Source: Bacteroidales bacterium (GTDB lineage Bacteria; Bacteroidota; Bacteroidia; Bacteroidales; F082). From it: DNA of 64,000 bases. Under the pieces are notes generated by a model. The model was not told the origin of the DNA. It did no database searches and saw only the letters and a program-made list of their open reading frames with translations. Location: positions 61,701 to 125,700 of the forward strand of contig JAGCCO010000016.1 in NCBI GenBank assembly GCA_017651645.1, read 5' to 3'. The position numbers and the translations under genes are program-made. How positions within the stretch are numbered: the stretch's first letter is position 1; each line of letters begins with the position of its first letter. Shown piece by piece: positions 37,455 through 46,290 of this stretch.

Positions 37455-38022
37455 GCTGTGTATTCGGCAATTCGTTTTCCTGTGAATGCTCTTCCTGCTG
37501 CTCTTCCTCTTTTTCTTCAGGCAACACTTCCCTTACTGTCTCCTTGACCAAATCGAAGCCTTGATAAACGTAAGGCACCGTCTCCTCGATATAAGGATAC
37601 AGCTTCGATTGCTCCCGCACTTCGGGTTTCAACACGCCAATCAACTGGAAATTGTTGAGCACCATCACAAAGATGCTGCACAGCAACACACCTTTGGCCA
37701 CACCGAAAACGGCTCCGCCCAGTTTGTTGAAAAAGCCCAGGTTCATGGCTTTTATCATATTGGTCACCGCCTTACCAATCAAATTGACAACAATGACCAA
37801 AATGATGAAAGTCAGCACAAAAGCGATGGTATTCAGGTATTTCGGGTTGATTTCCATGACGTCCTGCAAATGCTCAGCAGTAAAGTCGGAAAAATGCATG
37901 GCTCCGTAAATGCCTAAGGCGAAAGCCAACAAGGTGACGACTTCGATGATCAGGCCTTTTCGGAAGCCTTTGAAGCCAAAGAGGAAAAGGATGATTGCGA
38001 TTATGATGTCTAAGTAGTTCAT
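37447..38022 (-). CDS. CvpA-family membrane protein
   Basis: A 191-residue integral membrane protein with four hydrophobic segments in the first 130 residues ([20 protein letters not shown], then FALGIYGAM and others). It has the family's GFxxGxxxE-type start ([11 protein letters not shown]) and an acidic, Glu/Gln-rich C-terminal tail. E. coli CvpA is linked to colicin V production and envelope stress; the molecular role is unclear. The ATG overlaps the stop of the M64 peptidase gene by 4 bases, so the two are translationally coupled. Confidence 0.88.
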   Translation of the reverse strand: MNYLDIIIAIILFLFGFKGFRKGLIIEVVTLLAFALGIYGAMHFSDFTAEHLQDVMEINPKYLNTIAFVLTFIILVIVVNLIGKAVTNMIKAMNLGFFNKLGGAVFGVAKGVLLCSIFVMVLNNFQLIGVLKPEVREQSKLYPYIEETVPYVYQGFDLVKETVREVLPEEKEEEQQEEHSQENELPNTQLI

Positions 38023-39290
38023 TTTGAATAATATTGAATCATTCGTTCGATGGCACGTTGGCAAACGGGACAGAAGTCGTGGCCTTTGAAGGTCTTCATC
38101 AGGCAGTCCATGTGGGGGCTGTACATGCCTTTTGCCTCGTAGCCGCCACCCTCAAACACGCCGATGGTTTGCTCGTATTTCGGTTCACGCGGTGTGGGCA
38201 CGGGTGTTTTCTTGTTAAGCATGTCGCCCCATTTGTTGCTGAAATCAACCATGGTGGTGATATTGGGTTCCCATGGCTCTACAGCGAGGTTGTACATGTG
38301 GTCGTAGCCTGTCTCATCGGTGTAATATTCATCAGCCAGTCCTGCAAAGCCGTGACCGAACTCATGGATAATGACATCGGAAGAATAATTGTTGCTGCTC
38401 GCACTGGAACAATAGAAGTTGTAAATACCACCGCCACCGTATTTTTCCGTGTTGACAAGGATATAGATCTGGTCGTATGGCACTTGTCCAGCCAAATCAC
38501 GGATATCGCGGTTGTCAGTGCTCATGCAGTAGCGTTCCGAATCGAAAGTCCAGAAGCTGAAACGCATGACGGTGTTCTTATAGATGTGGTCGCCCGGCAT
38601 GGTACATCCCGATTCAGCAGAGGGCGCCATCACGCCTCGGATGTTGAAACTCTCGCGGTAGCGGTCGTACGGAGCGTAACTGAATAAACTCTTCACGAAG
38701 AAGTCACAGTCTTTGATGAACTTGCCCATTTCGACTTGGGTATAACCTTCGGGAAGTATCACAATATCAACGGCTTTTGTAATGTCTTTGTTTCCAATCC
38801 AGGCATCGTAGACAGGCATATTACGGTTATCGTAATCGCGGATGAAATAATCGTCAGGGCTGACGGTGAGGCGCATCCCTTCCACGAGTTCGCCCTCCCA
38901 AGTCTTGCGAGACAAAACAATGTCAACCTTCACCTTCGGAAAAGGAACGATGACGGATTCCTCGAAGCTTTTGGTAAGTTTCAAAGCCTCTGGCGTTGTG
39001 GTCCATTCACCGTAAAGGTTTTGGTAGCCTTTGGAAAACAGCAGTTTATCCGTCCCAGCCTCAAACACCTTGACGATATAGTTGCCAAACTCCAAAGAAT
39101 CGATGAGGTTGGTCTTGGAGCCGCTCCAATACGGCTCATGTATCAATTCTTTCAAAGAGAATGAAGTCTCTTTGCTATTGCCCGTCAGGCAATAATCGAC
39201 ACGCAAGGACGACTCGGTGAAATAGGCATCAAACTGTGCCCAAGCCATCATGGGCAACAAAGCAAAAAATAAGAGTATTTGTTTTTTCAT
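38019..39290 (-). CDS. Secreted M64-family metallopeptidase
   Basis: A 423-residue protein with a signal peptide (MKKQILLFF... ending MAWAQ near 19). It has a beta-rich N-terminal domain (about 20-150) and an M64 (IgA peptidase-like) catalytic domain with VDIVILPEGYT near 175-185 and the zinc site HEFGHGFAGLADEY near 307-320. Two cysteines near the end (CPVC) may form a disulfide or metal site. There is no T9SS sorting domain, so it is probably periplasmic or exported another way. The ATG at 39290 gives the signal peptide; a longer frame passes through the promoter. Confidence 0.88.
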   Translation of the reverse strand: MKKQILLFFALLPMMAWAQFDAYFTESSLRVDYCLTGNSKETSFSLKELIHEPYWSGSKTNLIDSLEFGNYIVKVFEAGTDKLLFSKGYQNLYGEWTTTPEALKLTKSFEESVIVPFPKVKVDIVLSRKTWEGELVEGMRLTVSPDDYFIRDYDNRNMPVYDAWIGNKDITKAVDIVILPEGYTQVEMGKFIKDCDFFVKSLFSYAPYDRYRESFNIRGVMAPSAESGCTMPGDHIYKNTVMRFSFWTFDSERYCMSTDNRDIRDLAGQVPYDQIYILVNTEKYGGGGIYNFYCSSASSNNYSSDVIIHEFGHGFAGLADEYYTDETGYDHMYNLAVEPWEPNITTMVDFSNKWGDMLNKKTPVPTPREPKYEQTIGVFEGGGYEAKGMYSPHMDCLMKTFKGHDFCPVCQRAIERMIQYYSK

Positions 39291-39307
39291 ATCGCGATAA
39301 TTTTCCA

Positions 39308-39315
39308 CAAAAATA
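39308..39315 (-). promoter_or_regulatory. -7 element TATTTTTG for the M64-cvpA pair
   Basis: CAAAAATA on the plus strand, 18 bases upstream of the M64 start and 13 bases from the divergent -7 element at 39329. Confidence 0.65.
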
Positions 39316-39328
39316 GACATTTTTTCAA

Positions 39329-39336
39329 TACCTTTG
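39329..39336 (+). promoter_or_regulatory. -7 element TACCTTTG for the ABC ATPase gene
   Basis: TACCTTTG followed by GCAAC, 18 bases before the ATG at 39354. Confidence 0.65.
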
Positions 39337-39353
39337 CAACAAATTAGATACAG

Positions 39354-41087
39354 ATGCTGGCTCCGTTACTACAAGTGCGCAACCTAAAAGTCTCTTTCAA
39401 ACATGATAGCCAATGGGTCGAAGCTGTCCATGGCATTGATCTTGACGTGTTTGAAGGACGGACTTTAGGTCTCGTGGGTGAGTCGGGCTCGGGCAAGTCG
39501 GTAAGTTCGTTGGCGGTGATGCGCTTGCTGAACGAGAGAACCAGCCGAATAGAAGCCGACAATATACAAATCGAGGGTGAGGAAATCAAAGGTTTCAGCG
39601 AAAAGCAGATGGCGGATGTGCGCGGCAAACGCATTGCCATGATATTCCAGGAGCCCATGACCTCACTCAATCCAGTCTACAAATGTGGATTTCAGGTGAC
39701 GGAGATGATTTTACAGCACGAGACTGTGAGCAAAGAAGAAGCCAAAAGCCGTGTCATTGAGCTGTTCAAACAGGTGATGCTGCCCCGGCCTGAAGCCATC
39801 TACGACAGTTATCCCCACGAGCTCTCGGGCGGACAGAAACAGCGCGTGATGATTGCCATGGCCATTGCCTGCCACCCTAAACTGCTTATTGCCGACGAAC
39901 CGACTACCGCATTGGACGTTACCGTGCAATTGGAGATCCTGAAGTTGCTGCGTAAACTGCAAAGCGAGACGGGTATGGGCATGATTTTCATTACCCACGA
40001 CCTCGGTGTGGTGGCCGAAATCGCTGATGACGTGGCAGTTATGCATGGTGGCGAAATCTTGGAGCGCGGCACCGTGCAGCAAATCCTCAACCAGCCCCAG
40101 CACCCTTACACCCAAGGCCTTTTGGCTTGCCGTCCGCCAATGAATGTTCGCCTCAAACGCCTGCCCATCGTCAAGGAGTTTCTGGATGGACAATGGAAAG
40201 GCGGGAAAGAACAGATTTTGCGTGACCTGCAAATCACAGATGAGGAACGACAGACCCACCTCAAGCAACTCTACAGTCAAAAGCCTTTGCTGAAAGTGGA
40301 AGGTCTGAAGACCTGGTATCCTTTGCGAAAAGGCGTCCTCAGCCGAGTCTATGACCATGTGAAGGCGGTTGACGATGTAAGCCTCGAAGTCTTTGAAGGC
40401 GAGACCCTTGGCTTGGTGGGCGAATCGGGATGTGGCAAAACCACCTTGGGGCGTAGCATCCTGCGTTTGGCCGAGCCTACAGGCGGCAAGGTGTGGTTTG
40501 ACGGTGTTGAGGTGACAGCCTTGAAGGGCCAAGACTTACGTGACTTCCGCAAGCAGGCACAGATTGTCTTCCAAGACCCCTACTCTTCCCTTAATCCACG
40601 CATCACCATCGGCGAAGCCATCGCCGAACCCATGCGGGTACATGGTATTGAGAAAAACTCCGGCAAACTGCGTGACGCTGTTTGTGACTTGTTGGAACAG
40701 GTAGGTTTGCAAGCCGAACATTATGACCGTTATCCACATGAGTTCTCGGGTGGACAGCGTCAACGCATCTGCATCGCCCGCGCCTTGGCCGTCAACCCGC
40801 GCTTGGTTATCTGCGACGAGTCAGTATCGGCTTTGGATGTATCGGTGCAGGCACAGGTCTTAAACCTGCTCAACCGCCTGAAGGAAGAGCGTCATCTCAC
40901 TTATATCTTCATCTCCCACGACCTCAGTGTGGTGCGTTTCATGAGCGACCGTGTGTTGGTGATGTACAACGGCAAGCCCGTAGAGACAAACGAAGCGGAT
41001 GCCCTCTTCGAACATCCGCTTAACGCTTATACTCAGAAATTGATTGATGCCCTCCCAGGGAGAAGCCATCACTTCAGCAACACCTGA
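39354..41087 (+). CDS. Fused oligopeptide ABC transporter ATPase (DppD-DppF type)
   Basis: A 577-residue protein with two complete ABC ATPase domains of the peptide/nickel importer class. Domain 1 has Walker A GESGSGKS near 42-49, signature LSGGQKQRV near 158-166 and Walker B LLIADEP. Domain 2 has Walker A GESGCGKT near 355-362 and signature FSGGQRQRI near 463. The C-terminal end of domain 1 carries the oligopeptide-family extension ([13 protein letters not shown]). No permease or binding protein gene is in the window, so the membrane partners are elsewhere. Its last 19 bases overlap the convergent M49 gene. Confidence 0.93.
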   Translation: MLAPLLQVRNLKVSFKHDSQWVEAVHGIDLDVFEGRTLGLVGESGSGKSVSSLAVMRLLNERTSRIEADNIQIEGEEIKGFSEKQMADVRGKRIAMIFQEPMTSLNPVYKCGFQVTEMILQHETVSKEEAKSRVIELFKQVMLPRPEAIYDSYPHELSGGQKQRVMIAMAIACHPKLLIADEPTTALDVTVQLEILKLLRKLQSETGMGMIFITHDLGVVAEIADDVAVMHGGEILERGTVQQILNQPQHPYTQGLLACRPPMNVRLKRLPIVKEFLDGQWKGGKEQILRDLQITDEERQTHLKQLYSQKPLLKVEGLKTWYPLRKGVLSRVYDHVKAVDDVSLEVFEGETLGLVGESGCGKTTLGRSILRLAEPTGGKVWFDGVEVTALKGQDLRDFRKQAQIVFQDPYSSLNPRITIGEAIAEPMRVHGIEKNSGKLRDAVCDLLEQVGLQAEHYDRYPHEFSGGQRQRICIARALAVNPRLVICDESVSALDVSVQAQVLNLLNRLKEERHLTYIFISHDLSVVRFMSDRVLVMYNGKPVETNEADALFEHPLNAYTQKLIDALPGRSHHFSNT

Positions 41088-42715
41088 GGTCCCATTTCAA
41101 AATAAATGTCAGTGGGAATGCCGGCGTTATTCACACGATCAAGGTCAGCTTGAAGTTCCGGCTTGATGACACTCATCTCACCCATCCAGGCCTTGGTAGC
41201 TTCATAGTCACCATCACCTTGGTGCATGAGAATGTCACCTGCCAACTTCTCCACTGCCGCCTTCATCTTGTCGAAGTCGATGGCATAACGGCCATCTTCA
41301 TTGCGAACGAAAGCGCCTTCGTTCTGGAAGTAGTTGAAGGTAAGCATATTGGCCTTGCCATGGGCACTAGCAGCACCGAAACGCACCGAGCGGAAGATAC
41401 CCGCCATGAAGGTGGTGTAGTTGTCTTCCATCGTGGTATTGGTGTACACGCCCATCTCGGAGAGTTTGGTCACCAAATACAGGCCCAACACATCGGCTTT
41501 GGCTTCCTCAAGGGCATTGTACTGGTTACTGAGTGCCTGACGTACCGTACCCTTGCCCGTGATGGTGTTCTTGATGCCCATGCCATGGGCGGTCTCATGG
41601 AACATCACATTGGCGAAGAAGGCGTCAAACTTGATGTGCTCCATCGACTCGGGGGTCATCAGCACTTCCGAAATCGGAACGAGAATCTTCTCGAACTTGG
41701 CGGCCATGGCATTCTTGAGTTGGAGCTTGCGGGTACCGCGCTGCAACTGCACACGTTCGTCGTTGGGCAGGTTAATGGCGATGGTCTTGCTATTGGCGTT
41801 GCAGTCGCCAGCGTAGTAAACCACATCGTAAGCGGCTAAGTCGACATCGGAACCAGGTACTTCTTTCTTGTATTTGGCAGGTACGGGCAATTGCTTCTGC
41901 AACTGAGGTACGTAGGCTGCATAGCGGGCCAATTGTTTCGTCCACTCCTGGTCTTTGATGAGGATGAAGGCTTCGTGCGAGGCCTTGATGCCATAACGGG
42001 CGTCAGTGTAGTTCTCGATGGGGCCAATCACCATGTCAATGTTGTTGTTGCGCACATCCATCCACTGCATGTCGCTCTCAAGGTAATCGTCGGTGCGGAG
42101 GGCTTTGGCGCGGAGACGCAGGTATTCTGCAAACTCCTCGTCACCAGCCAGTTCAGAGGCATCGTCCAACAGAGAGGCAGCTTTCTTGATCTGTTGCTCA
42201 AAGTAATCGTGATACCACACGCACTTCAAGGCACCATTCTCGTCGCGGACAATCATGGTGTATTGGCTGGTCTTGTTGGGGTCGTCGAAGGCGTTCCATT
42301 CCTCTTCAGTCATGTCGGCAGGATAGAACTGAGCTCCGGCAGGCTTCTCACCGATGCCTTCCACGAAGGATTTGTTGCCGTCGAGGCCGTCCCAAGGACC
42401 GTAGGCGATGGTGGCCAGCTTCTTGATGTCGGCATTGTTGCCAATCTTGGCCATCAGCTCGTCCTTGTCGCCGTAGTTCTCTCTCCAGAAGAGGCCGTCC
42501 ATGATGTCGGCGGCTTCGAAGAGCAGCGGCAGCATCTCACGCTCATTCTCACTTAAATGGCTGATGTCGGTCGTCAGAGTGTATTGTGCATACTTGTCCG
42601 ACAGATGGGTTGTTTCTTCTTGAACAGGCTCTTGCACCGGTTCAGGCTTTTTGTTGTTGCAGGCTGTGACCACCAATGCCACGACTGCGATGATTGCTAA
42701 GTACTTTACTTTCAT
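41069..42715 (-). CDS. M49-type (dipeptidyl-peptidase III-like) lipoprotein with HETAH zinc motif
   Basis: A 548-residue lipoprotein (lipobox VVTAC, cysteine at 19) followed by a linker rich in Pro and Glu. The zinc-binding motif is HETAHGMG near residue 370, with EEAKAD near 402-407 as the second motif. This is the arrangement of the M49 DPP III superfamily, but with a five-residue HExxH in place of the usual six-residue HExxGH. Homologues are often annotated as dihydrofolate reductase, which the sequence does not support. It is third in the unit carboxylase, acyl-CoA dehydrogenase, peptidase on the minus strand. Confidence 0.78.
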   Translation of the reverse strand: MKVKYLAIIAVVALVVTACNNKKPEPVQEPVQEETTHLSDKYAQYTLTTDISHLSENEREMLPLLFEAADIMDGLFWRENYGDKDELMAKIGNNADIKKLATIAYGPWDGLDGNKSFVEGIGEKPAGAQFYPADMTEEEWNAFDDPNKTSQYTMIVRDENGALKCVWYHDYFEQQIKKAASLLDDASELAGDEEFAEYLRLRAKALRTDDYLESDMQWMDVRNNNIDMVIGPIENYTDARYGIKASHEAFILIKDQEWTKQLARYAAYVPQLQKQLPVPAKYKKEVPGSDVDLAAYDVVYYAGDCNANSKTIAINLPNDERVQLQRGTRKLQLKNAMAAKFEKILVPISEVLMTPESMEHIKFDAFFANVMFHETAHGMGIKNTITGKGTVRQALSNQYNALEEAKADVLGLYLVTKLSEMGVYTNTTMEDNYTTFMAGIFRSVRFGAASAHGKANMLTFNYFQNEGAFVRNEDGRYAIDFDKMKAAVEKLAGDILMHQGDGDYEATKAWMGEMSVIKPELQADLDRVNNAGIPTDIYFEMGPQVLLK

Positions 42716-42741
42716 TTGTTTTATGATTTAATGATTCGTTA

Positions 42742-43884
42742 TCAACAACCGATGGCCCTTGAAATCACCAGACGGAGTATTTCCGAGGTGCCTTCGCCGA
42801 TTTGCAGGATGCGTTGATCGCGGTAGAAACGTTCCATATCGAACTCCTTCAGCAACCCGTGACCGCCCATCACCTGAACGGCTTTATCACAGACTTCGGC
42901 AGCCACCTCAGAGCAATACAGCTTCGACATTGCCGCCTCCATACCGAAGGGACGGTGCTGGTCTTTCAGCCAACAAGCACGATAGAGCAGATTTCTCGCA
43001 GCTTCAATCTTCATGGCCATGTCGGCCAACTTGAAACTGACAGCCTGGAACTTGCACACCGGCTTGCCAAACTGCACACGCTTCTTTGAATAGGCCAACG
43101 CCATCTCGTAGGCACCCTGTGCGCAGCCCAGACCCATGGCCGCAATCGAAAGACGACCTGAATCAAGGGTGGCAAGCATAATGTGGGAACCTTCGCCAGG
43201 TTTGCCGAGGATGCAGTCTTCTGGAAGGCGTACATCATTGAAAATCAGCTTGCCCGTGTTGGAAGCGCGCCACATCATCTTGTCGTGCATGGGGGTCTGT
43301 GTGTAGCCTTCGCGCTTGTTTTCCACCAACAAGGCCGTGAATTCCGGTTTGCCATCCTTCTCACCCGAGACGGCTTGGACGGTAGTACCCAAACTAATCG
43401 GAGTAGCGCTGTTGGTGATGAAGATCTTGGAACCGTTGAGGTGCCACATCGTGCCGTCAAATTGGGCGGTGGTCTTGGTGCCGCGCGAGTCGCTGCCAGC
43501 GTCTTCCTCGGTCAAGCCGAAGCCCCATAGACGGTCTTTACAGAGTTGTGGCAGATATTTGCGTTTCTGCTCCTCGGTGCCATAATCCTTGATGGGACCG
43601 ATGCCCAAGGAGTTGTCGGCGGCGATGGTGGCAGCGGTGGAGCCATCCACGCGGGCCAGTTCCTCCACAGCGATGATATAACTCAGATTGTCAAGCCCTT
43701 GACCACCATATTCTTTAGGGACGGTCATGCCCAAGAGACCAAGTTCAGCCATCTTGAGGGTCAGACCGACATCGAAATGCTGGTCTTCATCGTTTTCGCG
43801 AGCGACGGGTTTCACTTCCTGTTCGGCGAAGTCGCGCACCCGTTGGCGGAGGGCTTCCTGTTCTTTGGTGAGATCGAAATTCAT
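42742..43884 (-). CDS. Acyl-CoA dehydrogenase
   Basis: FAD enzyme that introduces a double bond into acyl-CoA thioesters. The 380-residue protein has the expected segments LTEEDAGSDSRGTKTTA near 127-143, SKIFITNS near 153-160 and the C-terminal YRDQRILQIGEGTSEILRLV near 353-372, where the glutamate of GEGTSE fits the catalytic base of the short-chain/butyryl-CoA type. Substrate chain length cannot be fixed. It is 12 bases downstream of a biotin-dependent carboxylase, which suggests a pathway for branched or short acyl-CoA such as leucine catabolism. Confidence 0.93.
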   Translation of the reverse strand: MNFDLTKEQEALRQRVRDFAEQEVKPVARENDEDQHFDVGLTLKMAELGLLGMTVPKEYGGQGLDNLSYIIAVEELARVDGSTAATIAADNSLGIGPIKDYGTEEQKRKYLPQLCKDRLWGFGLTEEDAGSDSRGTKTTAQFDGTMWHLNGSKIFITNSATPISLGTTVQAVSGEKDGKPEFTALLVENKREGYTQTPMHDKMMWRASNTGKLIFNDVRLPEDCILGKPGEGSHIMLATLDSGRLSIAAMGLGCAQGAYEMALAYSKKRVQFGKPVCKFQAVSFKLADMAMKIEAARNLLYRACWLKDQHRPFGMEAAMSKLYCSEVAAEVCDKAVQVMGGHGLLKEFDMERFYRDQRILQIGEGTSEILRLVISRAIGC

Positions 43885-43896
43885 AGTATGTTGTTT

Positions 43897-45888
43897 TTAC
43901 ACTAATTCAATTAACTGCATTTTATTATCCACCATCTGGCCTTCTTCCACAAAAATCCGTTTCACTTTGGCCTTTCCGGCGGCAACAATATTGTTCTCCA
44001 TCTTCATGGCTTCCACCACCATCATAATCATGCCTTCATTCACTTCATCACCTTCTTTTACATTGATTTTCACCACCTTGCCAGGCATAGGCGACACCAG
44101 TCTCGACTTATCGTTCACCGTCTCCTTGCAGGCGTAATCCAATATATCGTTCAATTGGTCGGTGCGGAAACAAGTGAAATTGAGGCCATGGAAATTGACG
44201 ATGGTCTTCTGCTCGTCATTCACCGAGCAATACACCGTTTCCGTGCGGCCGTTCAGCATAATCTTCAACTGATTGTTATCATAATGGATAAACTCCACCT
44301 TGAACGGAGTCGCGCCTACCGAACCTTTAATCTTTCCTGCCTCGGCGTCGCTAATGCTGACAGGAATCTTCTTACCTTCCACATCCACCATCAATTGCAT
44401 GTGGTAGCGCCAATATCCGATTTCCTCCCAGACATTTTCAGTATGATGCTCAAACTGTCTCTTGCAACAATCAAAAAGCAGGAACGAAACTGCTATATCG
44501 TTGACATTCAAGTTTTCCCTGCTTTCCTTAAAGGCAGTTAGCAATCCTTCCTGATGGGTAGCACAAAAACCTGTATCTACCTTGTTTTCATTAAAATCAG
44601 TGTCTTTGATCACCTCCCAAAGATAGGCTTTATTGGTGGTCAGACCTTGGATGATGAACTGTTTGAGCGCATTCTGGGCGGTCTCAATTGCCGCTTGACG
44701 GTTCTTGGCATGACAAATCAGCTTGGCAATCATGGGATCGTAAGCCTCTGAAATCGAGCACGAACCGTCGATGCTGCTATCGACACGGGTACCGCGAATC
44801 TGGGGCTCGTGATAAGCAGTCACCTTTCCAGGTGTAGGCAAAAATCCGTTTTCAGGGTTCTCGGCATAGATACGCAGTTCGATGGCATGACCTTGGGGCT
44901 GAATGACTTCTTGTGTCCAGCCCATCTCCTTACCTCTCGCAATGCGGATCTGTTCCTCCACGATGTCGATGCCCGTACGCATTTCCGTCACGGGATGCTC
45001 CACCTGAATGCGGGTGTTGATCTCCAAGAAATAGAAATTCAAGTCCTTGTCGACCAAGAACTCCACTGTCCCGGCGTTGCGGTAGCCAATAGCCTTGCAC
45101 AATCTGACCGCGGTCTCACAAAGCTGTTGGCGTTTCTCCTCTGTCAAGGTTGGCGATGGCGATTCCTCGATGATTTTCTGGTAACGGCGTTGTATGGTAC
45201 ACTCGCGCTCATGCAGATGAATCACATTGCCATGATGATCGGCCAAGACCTGAACTTCGATATGTCGCGGATTCTCAATGTATTGCTCGATAAACACGGT
45301 TCCGTCAGCGAAATACTTCTCCGCCTCACGCGAGGCACGTTCCAGTTCTTCCTGCAGTTCTTCCTTCCGTCGTACTATATGCATGCCTTTACCACCACCG
45401 CCTGCCGCAGCCTTAATCAACACAGGATAGGGCAATTTTGAGGATTGTTTCAGAATTTCCTCCTTGCTTCCCGTGAGGCCAAAAGTGACAGGAATGCCTT
45501 CCTTTATGGCAATGTTTCTGGCCGCAATCTTATTGCCCATCAAACGAATCACCTCCGCGTCGGGACCGATGAAAATCAGGTTGTTGGACGCACACGCTTC
45601 GGCCAGCTCAGGATTCTCCGAAAGGAAGCCGTAACCGGGATGGATGGCATCGGCACCTGCATCCAAAGCAGCGTCGATGATTTTCTGGATATTAAGATAG
45701 GTATCTTTCAGCATGCCTCCGCCAAGAGGATAAGCCTCATCGGCCATACGACGGTGCAAAGCATTGGCATCATTATCGGCAAAAACCGCCACAGAGGCAA
45801 TATGCAACCTGCGTAACGTTTTGATAATCCGCACTGCAATCTCGCCACGGTTGGCAACCAGCACTTTATTGATTCTTTTCGTGTTCAT
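43897..45888 (-). CDS. Acyl-CoA carboxylase alpha subunit (biotin carboxylase plus carrier domain)
   Basis: A 663-residue protein with an N-terminal biotin carboxylase (KVLVANRGEIAVR near 8-20, KAAAGGGGKGMH ATP-grasp loop near 160-171, EVQVLAD and EMRTGIDIVEEQI further on). A middle BT domain and a C-terminal biotin carrier domain follow, with VVEAMKMEN near 622-630, whose lysine receives biotin. The layout is that of methylcrotonyl-, geranyl- or propionyl-CoA carboxylase alpha. The beta (carboxyltransferase) subunit is not in the window. The ATG at 45888 matches the family N-terminus and follows a full promoter. Confidence 0.93.
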   Translation of the reverse strand: MNTKRINKVLVANRGEIAVRIIKTLRRLHIASVAVFADNDANALHRRMADEAYPLGGGMLKDTYLNIQKIIDAALDAGADAIHPGYGFLSENPELAEACASNNLIFIGPDAEVIRLMGNKIAARNIAIKEGIPVTFGLTGSKEEILKQSSKLPYPVLIKAAAGGGGKGMHIVRRKEELQEELERASREAEKYFADGTVFIEQYIENPRHIEVQVLADHHGNVIHLHERECTIQRRYQKIIEESPSPTLTEEKRQQLCETAVRLCKAIGYRNAGTVEFLVDKDLNFYFLEINTRIQVEHPVTEMRTGIDIVEEQIRIARGKEMGWTQEVIQPQGHAIELRIYAENPENGFLPTPGKVTAYHEPQIRGTRVDSSIDGSCSISEAYDPMIAKLICHAKNRQAAIETAQNALKQFIIQGLTTNKAYLWEVIKDTDFNENKVDTGFCATHQEGLLTAFKESRENLNVNDIAVSFLLFDCCKRQFEHHTENVWEEIGYWRYHMQLMVDVEGKKIPVSISDAEAGKIKGSVGATPFKVEFIHYDNNQLKIMLNGRTETVYCSVNDEQKTIVNFHGLNFTCFRTDQLNDILDYACKETVNDKSRLVSPMPGKVVKINVKEGDEVNEGMIMMVVEAMKMENNIVAAGKAKVKRIFVEEGQMVDNKMQLIELV

Positions 45889-45908
45889 TATTGCAACAAA
45901 TAACACCG

Positions 45909-45939
45909 CAAAATTAGTCTTTTTCTACAGAAAACAAAA
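45909..45939 (-). promoter_or_regulatory. Promoter TTTG-N19-TAATTTTG for the carboxylase unit
   Basis: On the plus strand CAAAATTA (45909-45916) and CAAA (45936-45939) are 19 bases apart, giving a full consensus on the minus strand 20 bases before the ATG. It drives the carboxylase, acyl-CoA dehydrogenase and M49 peptidase genes. From here to the tRNA at 46138 I see no further coding sequence. Confidence 0.8.
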
Positions 45940-46094
45940 CTATTATCATTCCATTTGCTCATAATCGCGCACCAAACCGCCTTGCGAAGCATTACACCTA
46001 TATTATTATATAGATCCAATAGTATTCTCAAGGCGCAAAAACACGGCATAAAACAACGATTGTTGAAAAAAATCGAAAATTTTTCGCAAAACCG

Positions 46095-46124
46095 TTTGGC
46101 GGATTGAAAAAAGTTGTATTTTTG
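46095..46124 (+). promoter_or_regulatory. tRNA-Ala promoter TTTG-N18-TATTTTTG
   Basis: TTTG at 46095-46098 and TATTTTTG at 46117-46124, followed by CAGCCG, the same spacing and downstream bases as for tRNA-Gln. Confidence 0.75.
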
Positions 46125-46137
46125 CAGCCGCAACTGA

Positions 46138-46211
<74 letters not shown>

Positions 46212-46217
46212 CAAAAA

Positions 46218-46246
46218 CAAAAAACCTCACTACGGTGAGGTTTTTT
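46218..46246 (+). terminator. Intrinsic terminator after tRNA-Ala
   Basis: AAAAAACCTCAC, loop TAC, GGTGAGGTTTTTT. The stem is followed by GTTTT. The A-run before and T-run after make it workable in both directions, so it may also end the minus-strand S41 transcript. Confidence 0.92.
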
Positions 46247-46290
46247 GTTTTATCCATTGACATGAATTATCTCCATTCCCTTCTTTAATC

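Noticed and set aside
41069..42715. Dihydrofolate reductase, as homologues are sometimes labelled
   Set aside because: No DHFR motifs; a zinc HETAH site and lipoprotein signal are present instead.
45888..46133. Possible 81-residue minus-strand gene upstream of the carboxylase
   Set aside because: It contains the carboxylase promoter and has no family features; this gap is regulatory and tRNA leader DNA.
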